This document shows positions 1-5,825 of a stretch of DNA of 5,825 bases, one piece after another; position 1 is the first letter of the stretch, and each line of letters begins with the position of its first letter. Both the position numbers and the translations under genes were made by a program. The notes beneath the pieces are model-generated. The model did not search any database. It was not told the origin of the DNA and was given only the letters and a program-made list of their open reading frames with translations. The DNA is taken from NCBI GenBank assembly GCA_964424205.1, contig CAYRIF010000246.1, forward strand, positions 1 through 5,825. The letters run 5' to 3'. This DNA is from CAYRIF01 sp964424205 (GTDB taxonomy: Bacteria; Bacteroidota; Bacteroidia; Cytophagales; Cyclobacteriaceae).

Positions 1-122
1 ATGATTTGGAAAAAGAGGAGATAGATGTATATCCTAGAGATGAAATTGTTGCGCTTATCTCATACCTACAACGATTAGGGAAAGATATTTATGCTGAAGA
101 AGAAACTGCTGTAAACAAATAA
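1..122 (+). CDS. ccoO: C-terminus of cbb3 oxidase subunit II (CcoO, probably fused CcoNO), partial
   Basis: The frame whose first full codon is at base 3 is open from the window edge to a TAA at 120-122, giving 39 residues. The tail reads DEIVALISYLQRLGKDIY followed by an acidic end, which matches the C-terminal helix of the monohaem cytochrome c subunit CcoO (the usual ALxxYLQxLGxD pattern). CcoO passes electrons to the CcoN catalytic subunit at the cytoplasmic membrane. The ATG at base 1 is out of this frame and is not a start. In Bacteroidota CcoN and CcoO are often one polypeptide, so this may be the end of a fused ccoNO gene, but that cannot be seen here. The next gene, ccoQ, starts 4 bases after the stop, so the two are surely cotranscribed. 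The identification rests on a short tail plus strong context. Confidence 0.85.
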   Translation, partial: DLEKEEIDVYPRDEIVALISYLQRLGKDIYAEEETAVNK

Positions 123-126
123 AAAT

Positions 127-327
127 ATGGGATATAGTCACTACTTTGAAGGGATTGATAACGTAGAAATTTGGCCCATCATTTCATTAATTATTTTTGT
201 CATCTTTTTTGTTGTCCTCCTTTATGGCGTCTTCAAAATGGATAAAAAATATATACAAAAAATGAAAAACATGCCATTAGAAAAAGAGAACAGCACAGAT
301 ACTAGTTTAAAAAATATAATACAATAA
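127..327 (+). CDS. ccoQ: cbb3 oxidase small subunit CcoQ/FixQ
   Basis: A 66-residue protein with one membrane helix at about residues 16-36 (WPIISLIIFVIFFVVLLYGV), followed by a basic stretch starting FKMDKKYIQKMKNMPL and a polar tail. This is the layout of CcoQ/FixQ: a single-span subunit with a short N-terminus and the cytoplasmic motif hydrophobic-F-x-MDK after the helix. In characterised bacteria CcoQ stabilises the oxidase complex, especially the interaction of CcoP with the CcoNO core. It lies 4 bases after the ccoO stop and ends 3 bases before the ccoP start, so it is embedded in the operon. No Shine-Dalgarno sequence precedes the ATG; the upstream bases are A-rich, as is normal in Bacteroidota. 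The short sequence gives weak homology by itself, but length, topology and position together are convincing. Confidence 0.88.
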   Translation: MGYSHYFEGIDNVEIWPIISLIIFVIFFVVLLYGVFKMDKKYIQKMKNMPLEKENSTDTSLKNIIQ

Positions 328-330
328 ACA

Positions 331-1557
331 ATGAAAAAATCATATTTTAAACAATTATTAATTTTAGTAATCCTATTCTTTACCCCTAAAATTGTCCAAG
401 CCTCAGATGCAGTATCATCGTCTACATTTTTTTGGTCGGTAATCATTATCTTAATCATATTAGTGGCCGCACTTTTAGCCGTGATGTCTATGCTCTTTAC
501 ACTAAAAAATATTTTGGGTCAAGATGCTAAAAACCAAGCCATTGCAGCAGGTACAGAAATACCAGAATCAAATTCTATTTGGAAAAATATTTCCAAATCG
601 CTTTGGAACAGGGCTTCTGTGGAAGAAGAGAAAGACCTGGTACTAGATCACGACTTCGATGGTATCAGAGAACTTGACAATCACCTACCGCCATGGTGGT
701 TATATACATTCTATGGTACCATAATTTGGGGGGTTGCCTATGTATTGATTTATCATGTGTTTGAGTCCGCTCCCTTACAAACAGAGGAATACAACAATGA
801 AATTGCTGCAGCAGAGGCATCTTTGATTGCTTTCAAAGAGAAAAACCCAGAAAAAAAAGTTGATTTGCAAAATATTATTTTCTCAAACGATGAGGCACAA
901 ATCACTCAGGGTGGTAAAATATTTGCTGGTCAATGTGCTATCTGTCACCGCACTGATGCCGGTGGTCTTGTTGGCCCTAACCTTACCGATAAATACTGGA
1001 AGCATGGTGGGTCAGCCCAAAACATTTTTACTGTTATAACCAATGGCGTTCCAAACACTGGAATGATTGCCTGGAAATCCACTTTCTCACCTTCACAAAT
1101 AAGCGATATTATAGCCTACATACACTCATTGCAAGGATCAAATCCTGAAAATCCTAAAAAACCGGAGGGAGAAATATATGTGGCAGCAGCAACAGTTTCA
1201 GGAGGAGCAGTAATTTCAAATGATGATTCAACTTCCACAGATACTCAATCAGCAACTGCCATCATTGATGTTGAAGCCGCCTCAAAACTATTTACCGCTT
1301 GTGCAGTATGTCACAGAGCCGACGGCGGCGGGCAGATTGGGCCAAATCTCACCGATGAATTCTGGAAACATGGCGGCAGCAAAGAAGATATTATCAATAC
1401 CATTACAAATGGCGTTTCTGGTACTGCAATGATCTCATATAAGAGTAGTTATAGTGACACGGAAATTGGCATGTTAGCAGACTATATACAATCACTACAA
1501 GGTAGCAATCCAGAAAATCCAAAAGAGGCAGAAGGTGAAAAATATGAAGCTAATTAA
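331..1557 (+). CDS. ccoP: cbb3 oxidase subunit III CcoP, with two duplicated c-type haem domains
   Basis: A 408-residue membrane-anchored cytochrome c. Residues 1-24 look like a signal peptide (KK, hydrophobic core, then QASDA). A membrane helix follows at about 32-57 and a second at about 123-143. Just before the second helix, residues 106-123 carry the CcoP N-terminal signature DHDFDGIRELDNHLPPWW. The periplasmic part holds two cytochrome c domains: C202-A-I-C205-H206 with likely axial Met245, and C324-A-V-C327-H328 with likely Met367. Both carry GPNLTD, WKHGGS and the tail SLQGSNPENPK. A Ser/Thr/Ala-rich linker (about 286-315) joins them. CcoP takes electrons from soluble or membrane donors and hands them to CcoO. 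The first 285 residues already resemble a whole single-haem flavobacterial CcoP as I remember the family, so the second domain appears to be an added copy. The gene starts 3 bases after ccoQ. The family call is firm; the duplication history is inference. Confidence 0.96.
   Translation: MKKSYFKQLLILVILFFTPKIVQASDAVSSSTFFWSVIIILIILVAALLAVMSMLFTLKNILGQDAKNQAIAAGTEIPESNSIWKNISKSLWNRASVEEEKDLVLDHDFDGIRELDNHLPPWWLYTFYGTIIWGVAYVLIYHVFESAPLQTEEYNNEIAAAEASLIAFKEKNPEKKVDLQNIIFSNDEAQITQGGKIFAGQCAICHRTDAGGLVGPNLTDKYWKHGGSAQNIFTVITNGVPNTGMIAWKSTFSPSQISDIIAYIHSLQGSNPENPKKPEGEIYVAAATVSGGAVISNDDSTSTDTQSATAIIDVEAASKLFTACAVCHRADGGGQIGPNLTDEFWKHGGSKEDIINTITNGVSGTAMISYKSSYSDTEIGMLADYIQSLQGSNPENPKEAEGEKYEAN
934..1551 (+). 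repeat. Tandem haem-domain repeat within ccoP (protein-level)
   Basis: Two copies, 934-1185 (residues 202-285) and 1300-1551 (residues 324-407), align without gaps at a fixed offset of 122 residues (366 bases). By hand count 51 of 84 residues are identical. Identical blocks include GPNLTD, WKHGGS, ITNGV and the 11-residue SLQGSNPENPK; the Cys-to-Met distance is 43 in both. At DNA level the copies differ at many silent positions (for example Ser as TCA in one and AGC in the other within SLQGSNPENPK), so the duplication is old and is not an assembly artefact. Confidence 0.9.
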
Positions 1558-1582
1558 TATTGGAACTTAGGCATGGCATTAA

Positions 1583-1614
1583 AATAACAACCGGAAATGT
1601 GTTGGGTTGTTATT
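1583..1614 (+). terminator. Hairpin in the ccoP-ccoG gap, possible attenuator or terminator
   Basis: AATAACAACC (1583-1592) is perfectly complementary to GGTTGTTATT (1605-1614), giving a 10-bp stem with a 12-base loop. The descending arm runs into ATTTAAAT rather than a clean T-run. It lies 25 bases after the ccoP stop and 44 bases before the ccoG start, the only sizeable gap in the operon. It could lower read-through from the structural genes into the assembly genes, or protect the 3' end of the upstream message. The stem has only three G-C pairs among the ten plus a poor T-tract, so efficient termination is uncertain. I see no convincing Bacteroidota promoter (TTTG / TAnnTTTG) in the gap. 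Confidence 0.5.
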
Positions 1615-1658
1615 ATTTAAATCATCCCATTTCATAAAAAATATTTAATCAAATAACC

Positions 1659-3533
1659 ATGCAAGAAGAAAATTTCTATGAGTATGATAATTCGCTAAGA
1701 GATTCCATTGCAACCGTTGATAAAGACGGGAAAAGAATTTGGGTATATCCAAAAAAACCAAAGGGTTCCTTTCATAACCGTAGAATTATTGTTACACTCC
1801 TCCTTTTATCTGCATTTTTTGCCGGACCATTTATCAAAATAAACGGCCATCCTTTGCTGTTACTAAATATTTTTGAGCGAAAATTCATAGTCTTCGGTCT
1901 ACCATTTTGGCCACAAGATTTTATTCTTTTTGCCTTATCAATGATTACCATGGTAGTCTTTATCATACTTTTCACGGTGGTCTTTGGTAGATTATGGTGT
2001 GGCTGGGCATGTCCGCAAACGCTGTTCATGGAAATGGTGTTCCGTAAAATAGAATACTGGATAGAAGGAGATGCTAACAAGCAAAGAAAGCTGAACAAAA
2101 TGCCGTGGAATGCAGAAAAAATTAGTAAAAAGGGATTAAAGCATGTCGTTTTTATACTGGTCGCCTTCCTCATTTCACATACCGTAATGGCTTATTTGAT
2201 TGGAATAGATGCCGCCAAAGAACTAATTACGCACTCGCCACTAAACAATCTATCAGGCTTCATCGGACTGGTTGCTTTTACAGGTATATTTTATTCCGTG
2301 TTCGCTTTTTTAAGAGAGCAAGCTTGTACGGTTATCTGCCCTTACGGACGTTTACAAAGCGTATTATTGACAAAAGATTCCATTGTAGTAGCCTACGACT
2401 GGTTGAGAGGAGAGCCAAGAGGAAGAATAAAGAAAAACAAAGAACAAGAGCAAAAAGGAGATTGTATAGATTGTAAATTATGTGTACATGCATGCCCTAC
2501 TGGTATTGATATCAGAGGAGGCACACAGTTGGAATGTGTCAATTGCACCGCCTGTATTGACGCCTGTGATGAGGTAATGTTGAAAATCAATAAACCAAAA
2601 GGACTCATACGCTATGACTCCTATAACGGTATTAAAGAAAGTAAAACGTTATCCTTAAACCCTAGAATAGCGGGCTATATCGCCGTCCTTACGTTACTTC
2701 TTGGAGCAACCAGCTATTTAATGGCAAACAGGTCGTCAATAGAAACGACAATATTAAAGGTACCAGGAACTTTGTATCAAAAACAAGCCAATGGTGATAT
2801 TACCAACCTCTATAAAATCCAGTTTATTAATAAAACTTTTGATAGCACAACCATTAAAGCTGAATTAATTAATTTTGAGGGGGCTTCTTTACAACAAGTG
2901 GGAAAGAAAACAATACAAATGCAACCGAATAGTATGTTAGAAAGTGTCTATATTATTGAAATCCCTAGAGATAAATTGACATCTTCCAAAACATCGTTAA
3001 AGATAGGAATTTATAATAATGACAAACTGATTGATGTGAAAGAAACCAGTTTTCTAAGTCCTAGAAAAAGACGAAAAAAAATAGCTGACATGAACTGGGG
3101 AAAGTCAATTATATTAGTGTTTATCGTATTCTTTACCATTATTTTAACAATGGTTTATAAGAGTACGCAACAAGATACAAATCTCGTAACTGCAGATTAC
3201 TATGATAAGGAAATTGCTTACGAAAAGCAAATTATAAAAATCAGGAATAGCAAAAAACTAAAAATAATTCCACAAGTGGTCTATCAGCCTGAAGAAAAAA
3301 TTGCACTGCTACAATTTCCTGCCTCATTGGCTGAAAATTTTGACGAAGGTGAAATTCACTTTTTTAGAACCTCAGATGCCAAATTGGATTTCAAATTAAA
3401 AATACATCTGGATGAAAATGGCACACAATCCTATGATTTGTCAAACAAAAAAAAAGGAAGATGGAAAGTAAATATAGATTGGAAATCCAATAAAATTCCA
3501 TATTATATCGAACATACCATTTATATAAAATAG
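1659..3533 (+). CDS. ccoG: CcoG iron-sulfur assembly protein read through into CcoH (CcoG-CcoH fusion frame)
   Basis: The frame encodes 624 residues, against roughly 470 usual for CcoG. Residues 1 to about 474 are CcoG/FixG/RdxA: helices near 43-62, 86-110, 160-182, 194-217 and 336-353; the cytoplasmic motif C114-GWA-C118-P; C223-TVI-C227-P; and a 2[4Fe-4S] ferredoxin domain with C269, C272, C275, C279-P and C293, C296, C299, C303. The Ig-like FixG C-terminal domain spans about 355-468. Family members are membrane cupric reductases that supply Cu(I) for the CuB site of cbb3 oxidase. From residue 478 (MNWGKSI) onward the sequence is a complete CcoH/FixH. The join lies at an A8 run (3074-3081): one A fewer would stop CcoG at 474 residues (TAG 3082-3084), and a -1 shift would stop it at TGA 3086-3088. 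By topology CcoG should end in the periplasm while CcoH starts in the cytoplasm, so two separate proteins are more plausible than one. The domain calls are firm; whether the fusion is real is open. Confidence 0.93.
   Translation: MQEENFYEYDNSLRDSIATVDKDGKRIWVYPKKPKGSFHNRRIIVTLLLLSAFFAGPFIKINGHPLLLLNIFERKFIVFGLPFWPQDFILFALSMITMVVFIILFTVVFGRLWCGWACPQTLFMEMVFRKIEYWIEGDANKQRKLNKMPWNAEKISKKGLKHVVFILVAFLISHTVMAYLIGIDAAKELITHSPLNNLSGFIGLVAFTGIFYSVFAFLREQACTVICPYGRLQSVLLTKDSIVVAYDWLRGEPRGRIKKNKEQEQKGDCIDCKLCVHACPTGIDIRGGTQLECVNCTACIDACDEVMLKINKPKGLIRYDSYNGIKESKTLSLNPRIAGYIAVLTLLLGATSYLMANRSSIETTILKVPGTLYQKQANGDITNLYKIQFINKTFDSTTIKAELINFEGASLQQVGKKTIQMQPNSMLESVYIIEIPRDKLTSSKTSLKIGIYNNDKLIDVKETSFLSPRKRRKKIADMNWGKSIILVFIVFFTIILTMVYKSTQQDTNLVTADYYDKEIAYEKQIIKIRNSKKLKIIPQVVYQPEEKIALLQFPASLAENFDEGEIHFFRTSDAKLDFKLKIHLDENGTQSYDLSNKKKGRWKVNIDWKSNKIPYYIEHTIYIK
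3074..3092 (+). other. A8 slippery run with stops in both alternative frames before the ccoH ATG
   Basis: The codons read cgA AAA AAA ATA, so the run contains A_AAA_AAA, a classic -1 slippery heptamer, in the correct phase. A -1 shift reaches TGA at 3086-3088; a +1 shift, or loss of one A, reaches TAG at 3082-3084. The ccoH ATG starts at 3090. This could be an indel at a homopolymer, a sequencing error, or a site of RNA-polymerase or ribosome slippage. No strong stimulatory stem-loop is visible downstream (only a 4-bp TGAC/GTCA pairing). Confidence 0.6.
3090..3533 (+). CDS. ccoH: CcoH/FixH cbb3 assembly protein (as separate gene or C-terminal part of the fusion frame)
   Basis: An in-frame ATG at 3090-3092 begins 147 residues that form a full-length FixH-type protein: a short N-terminus MNWGKS, one membrane helix (about residues 6-24 of this part), the conserved LVTADYYDKEIAYEKQI segment, and a periplasmic beta-rich domain ending in GRWKVNIDW and YYIEHTIYIK. 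CcoH binds and stabilises cbb3 oxidase during assembly. This length and start fit stand-alone CcoH proteins, and the ATG directly follows stop codons in the other two frames, just as expected for adjacent ccoG and ccoH genes. In the given sequence it is in frame with ccoG with no stop between. The start has no clear Shine-Dalgarno sequence. An A9 run inside the gene (3447-3455) encodes KKK and keeps the frame, since the conserved GRW motif follows it. The domain is certain; its existence as a separate product is inference. Confidence 0.7.
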   Translation: MNWGKSIILVFIVFFTIILTMVYKSTQQDTNLVTADYYDKEIAYEKQIIKIRNSKKLKIIPQVVYQPEEKIALLQFPASLAENFDEGEIHFFRTSDAKLDFKLKIHLDENGTQSYDLSNKKKGRWKVNIDWKSNKIPYYIEHTIYIK

Positions 3534-3535
3534 CC

Positions 3536-4246
3536 ATGTTATGGGTAGCTTTTTTAATCGGATTTATGGGCAGTCTACACTGTCTAGGCATGTGCGGTCC
3601 TATTGCTATTTCCATTCCTGTCAATAGTAAAAGGCAGATTCCCTTCCTGATTAATAGACTGTTTTATAACATTGGACGGCTATTTACCTATGGCATATTA
3701 GGTGCTATATTTGGGTTATTTGGATTTGGCATTTACCTCGCCGATAAGCAACAGATTATTTCTATTGTGCTCGGTGCGGGTATTTTAATCGTTTTAATAC
3801 TGAGTTATTTCAACAAAAGCTTCTTTAACAAATTTGATCCGCTTTCAAAACTAGCAAGCACTGTAAAAAAATCCTTTAAGCACCTGTTCCAAAGACGAGG
3901 AAACCTCACTTCATTCCTCATTGGCATGGTCAATGGCTTGCTTCCTTGTGGACTGGTCTATATGGCATTGGCCTCTTCAATTGTTACTGGCAGTGTAGTG
4001 GATGGCATCCTTTTCATGGTTGTTTTTGGTTTGGGTACATTCCCAATGATGCTTTTTGTTTCTTTCTCCAAGAGCATCTGGAAAAATAAAATCACCATGA
4101 ATTTCAATCGGCTGATTCCCGTTTTTATGTTGGTCATGGCATTGCTTTTTATTGCCAGAGGCATGAACCTTGGCATTCCTTATCTAAGTCCTCATCTTAG
4201 AAGTAATAACCCACAGGATACTTCTACTTATTGTGCGCCGGAGTGA
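3536..4246 (+). CDS. TauE/SafE-family (DsbD_2/UreH-TM-like) membrane protein of the cbb3 operon
   Basis: A 236-residue protein with about six membrane helices (near 2-26, 46-70, 73-93, 125-150, 152-176 and 189-210). The first helix holds GFMGSLHCLGMCGPI, with H15, C16 and C20; the fourth holds NGLLPCGLVY with C138. These are the two signature motifs of the DsbD_2 / UreH-like transmembrane family, usually annotated as sulfite exporter TauE/SafE. Its homologues are repeatedly found next to ccoG and ccoH. The membrane-embedded His/Cys residues and this neighbourhood suggest a role in copper or thiol handling for oxidase assembly, not sulfite export; this is inference. A further Cys lies near the C-terminus (C233 in YCAPE). 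The ATG is 2 bases after the ccoH stop, so the genes are tightly coupled. It is the last gene of the operon, ending 14 bases before the convergent DCC gene. No convincing terminator is seen. Confidence 0.85.
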   Translation: MLWVAFLIGFMGSLHCLGMCGPIAISIPVNSKRQIPFLINRLFYNIGRLFTYGILGAIFGLFGFGIYLADKQQIISIVLGAGILIVLILSYFNKSFFNKFDPLSKLASTVKKSFKHLFQRRGNLTSFLIGMVNGLLPCGLVYMALASSIVTGSVVDGILFMVVFGLGTFPMMLFVSFSKSIWKNKITMNFNRLIPVFMLVMALLFIARGMNLGIPYLSPHLRSNNPQDTSTYCAPE

Positions 4247-4260
4247 GCACTTATCATTTG

Positions 4261-4668
4261 TCAACCCAAAAATTTCTCCTTTAACTCAGGGGTAGGAATC
4301 ATACATTCCTCTTTTTTACCAAAAATTCTGTAGCGATTTTTGGCGACTATTGAATAGAAAAAATCACGTAAAAATTCAGGAACAAGCATCAATACATACA
4401 ATACTTTCCAACTGCCTCCCAAACCTTTTGCTATTTTTAGTGTTGCTGTTGATTTACGGAAACACTTTCCATTCTCTATTAAAACAAAAGAATCAAAATC
4501 ATCTCGTGATAAATTAAATTTTTTTAATAATTTCTGACCCACTTCAGATTGCAAAGCCGCAAAAACAAATTTATTATGCTTATCCCTTTTAATCACAAAC
4601 CGGACTGTATCGTTACATAAATTACAGACACCGTCAAAGAGCAAAGCTATTTTATCTCCTTTGTCCAT
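4261..4668 (-). CDS. DCC-family thiol-disulfide oxidoreductase-like protein (DUF393)
   Basis: A 135-residue protein with the family signature near its start: LLFDGVCNLCND, where D12, C15 and C18 form the DxxCxxC motif after which the DCC family is named. Other typical parts are the basic segment VIKRDKHNKFVFAALQS, the motif KSTATLKIAKGLGG, the hydrophobic stretch VLYVLMLVPEFLRDFFYSIVAKNRYRIFG, and a C-terminal Cys (C122) in KKEECMIPTPELKEKF. The fold is thioredoxin-like and a redox role is predicted, but the physiological substrate is unknown. Length is normal for the family. The start ATG (4666-4668) lies inside the end of the upstream hydrolase gene, a 22-base overlap in a different frame, which implies one transcript and probably translational coupling. 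It runs convergently to the cbb3 operon with only 14 bases between stop codons. A link with oxidase thiol or copper chemistry is conceivable but unsupported. Confidence 0.9.
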   Translation of the reverse strand: MDKGDKIALLFDGVCNLCNDTVRFVIKRDKHNKFVFAALQSEVGQKLLKKFNLSRDDFDSFVLIENGKCFRKSTATLKIAKGLGGSWKVLYVLMLVPEFLRDFFYSIVAKNRYRIFGKKEECMIPTPELKEKFLG

Positions 4669-5825
4669 TTAACTATATCGTTTATAATATAATACGGAAC
4701 ATTACTTTGCTCATAATACTCTTTTGGGGAAGGAATTCCTTCCCCTTCAAGAAATAAATGATTTAATTTGGGATAAGATTTAAACAAAACATTCTGTTCA
4801 TTGTATAATTCTTTTTTCCATAGATTATAATCTTTTAAAGTGACCTGATAATCTCGTTCTCCTTGTAAAAAATACATGGGAACTGTAAGTGATTTGGCTA
4901 TATCCATTTGACTATAGCTTTTTAATGAGCGCCAATATAATACAGATACACTTAAGGGTAATTTATCTTTTGTCACGTTTTCGTACTGAATACTATCTTC
5001 TAAGTATTTAATCTGATTTTGCAACTTATCTATTTCGGTTTGCTCCACAGTCGTAACTGTACCATCTAGGTTAGCTAAATAAGTGGTTTGTTCCAATAGA
5101 AGTGTTTCTAGTGGCCGTGCATTTGCAGCAAGCATTACAAGTCCCTTAATTCTGTTATCTTTAGAAGCTACTAATGGACATAACATTCCTCCCAGGCTGT
5201 GTCCCAAAATGAATATCTTTTTGTTTTGTAACCGTTTATGCTCTCTAACAAATTTTATAATAGCATGTACATCTGAAGTCACTTCATCATCAATCGTTAT
5301 ATCCTCATTTAAATTTTTATAAGTATAGGTTCGTTTATCATATCTAATTGAAGCAATGCCGTTGACAGCTAGACCTATCGCTAAATCCTTGAAAATTTTA
5401 TTTGTCCCAATGGACTCATCTCTATCATTCGGACCTGAACCATGTATAAAAACAAAAATTGATTGAGAATTACTTTCCTTCGGTATTAGTAGAGATGCAT
5501 TTAATTTTAGAGTGTCGTTTAGGATTGTAATATCAGATGCTATGTATAACTTAGGATTATTATAAACTGGAGGAATATACTTTTTGCAGCCAAAAACTGG
5601 TATAATAAAAAAACCTAAGATTTTATATGAATCATTAAAAACTAATTTAACATCTAAGGTTGTTTTTTCAAATTCACAGGTAATATAGGTTATACTGATG
5701 CTATCGTTAATTTGAGTTTCACAATTAAAGTGGTGAGATTTTAATGTTCCATTTTGTGATTTTATTTGATTCCATATGGATGAAAGTTGCTTTGATGAAA
5801 ATTGCTTTTTTGAGGGTGCATCAAA
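4647..5825 (-). CDS. DUF3887-type alpha/beta hydrolase, 5' end beyond the window
   Basis: The minus-strand frame is open from the window edge to a stop at 4647-4649, giving 392 visible residues and no credible start. A GTG at 5280-5282 would remove the oxyanion-hole region and is not the true start. The first 85 or so visible residues (with LSSIWNQIKSQNG and the strand-rich TTLDVKLVFNDSYKILGFF) resemble the DUF3887 domain that often precedes such hydrolases. The catalytic part shows VFIHGSGPNDRDE (HGSG at visible residues 128-131), SIRYDKRTY, the nucleophile elbow GHSLGG (Ser210, bases 5196-5198), GERD with Asp325 (4851-4853) and NH with His356 (4758-4760), a complete Ser-Asp-His triad. A helical insertion (about 235-285) forms a cap. 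It is probably an esterase or peptidase-like hydrolase; the substrate is unknown, and export cannot be judged because the N-terminus is missing. It overlaps the DCC gene by 22 bases. Confidence 0.9.
   Translation of the reverse strand, partial: FDAPSKKQFSSKQLSSIWNQIKSQNGTLKSHHFNCETQINDSISITYITCEFEKTTLDVKLVFNDSYKILGFFIIPVFGCKKYIPPVYNNPKLYIASDITILNDTLKLNASLLIPKESNSQSIFVFIHGSGPNDRDESIGTNKIFKDLAIGLAVNGIASIRYDKRTYTYKNLNEDITIDDEVTSDVHAIIKFVREHKRLQNKKIFILGHSLGGMLCPLVASKDNRIKGLVMLAANARPLETLLLEQTTYLANLDGTVTTVEQTEIDKLQNQIKYLEDSIQYENVTKDKLPLSVSVLYWRSLKSYSQMDIAKSLTVPMYFLQGERDYQVTLKDYNLWKKELYNEQNVLFKSYPKLNHLFLEGEGIPSPKEYYEQSNVPYYIINDIVKWTKEIK

Noticed and set aside
827..1039. Plus-strand open frame inside ccoP (and a similar one at 1220-1432)
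   Set aside because: Both are +1 or +2 shadows over the haem-binding domains and have similar lengths only because the domains are duplicated.
1615..1658. Promoter or FNR/CRP-like box before ccoG
   Set aside because: No TTTG / TAnnTTTG pair and no TTGA-N6-TCAA type palindrome could be found; the stretch is just AT-rich.
1772..2173. Minus-strand 133-codon open frame opposite ccoG
   Set aside because: It is antisense to strongly conserved CcoG motifs, shows no recognisable domain, and is a shadow of the real gene.
3447..3455. A9 run in the ccoH region as a second frameshift site
   Set aside because: The frame before and after is the same and encodes SNKKKGRWKVN, with the conserved GRW-type FixH motif downstream, so there is no sign of a shift here.
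4233..4250. GTGC/GCAC inverted repeat between the convergent genes as a shared terminator
   Set aside because: Only a 4-bp stem with a 10-base loop and no T-tract on either strand; easily chance.
5274..5286. Palindrome TGAAGTCACTTCA as an operator site
   Set aside because: It lies inside the hydrolase coding region, far from any start, and short palindromes of this kind occur by chance.

Overview
The window is AT-rich and reads as a member of the Bacteroidota, most likely the class Flavobacteriia. The reasons are the gene order of the cbb3 oxidase cluster, the flavobacterial style of the CcoQ, CcoP and CcoG proteins, the near absence of Shine-Dalgarno sequences before the starts, and the very short intergenic gaps. 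No database could be searched, so this placement is inference.

Left part (1-4246, plus strand): the distal half of a cbb3-type cytochrome c oxidase operon. It begins with the last 39 codons of the CcoO part of the oxidase (probably a fused CcoNO), then ccoQ and ccoP, a 101-base gap with a hairpin, ccoG read through into ccoH as one long frame, and a six-helix TauE/SafE (DsbD_2-like) membrane protein. CcoN/O/Q/P form the high-affinity terminal oxidase. CcoG (membrane iron-sulfur protein, cupric reductase family), CcoH and probably the TauE/SafE-like protein serve its assembly and copper supply. CcoI and CcoS are not in the window; in related genomes they usually lie upstream.

Right part (4261-5825, minus strand): a convergent pair, a DUF3887-type alpha/beta hydrolase whose 5' end lies beyond the window, and a DCC-family thiol-disulfide oxidoreductase-like protein overlapping its end by 22 bases. 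Their link to the oxidase operon is not evident.

Three points stand out. (1) ccoG and ccoH form one uninterrupted frame, joined at a run of eight A residues with stop codons in both other frames just before a good ccoH start; the fusion conflicts with the expected membrane topology. This means an indel error, a real recent fusion, or slippage. (2) CcoP carries two c-type haem domains that are gap-free copies of one another (51 of 84 residues identical by hand count), which looks like a lineage-specific duplication. (3) A perfect 10-bp hairpin separates the structural genes from the assembly genes. I see no phage, CRISPR, insertion sequence or clearly new defence system.
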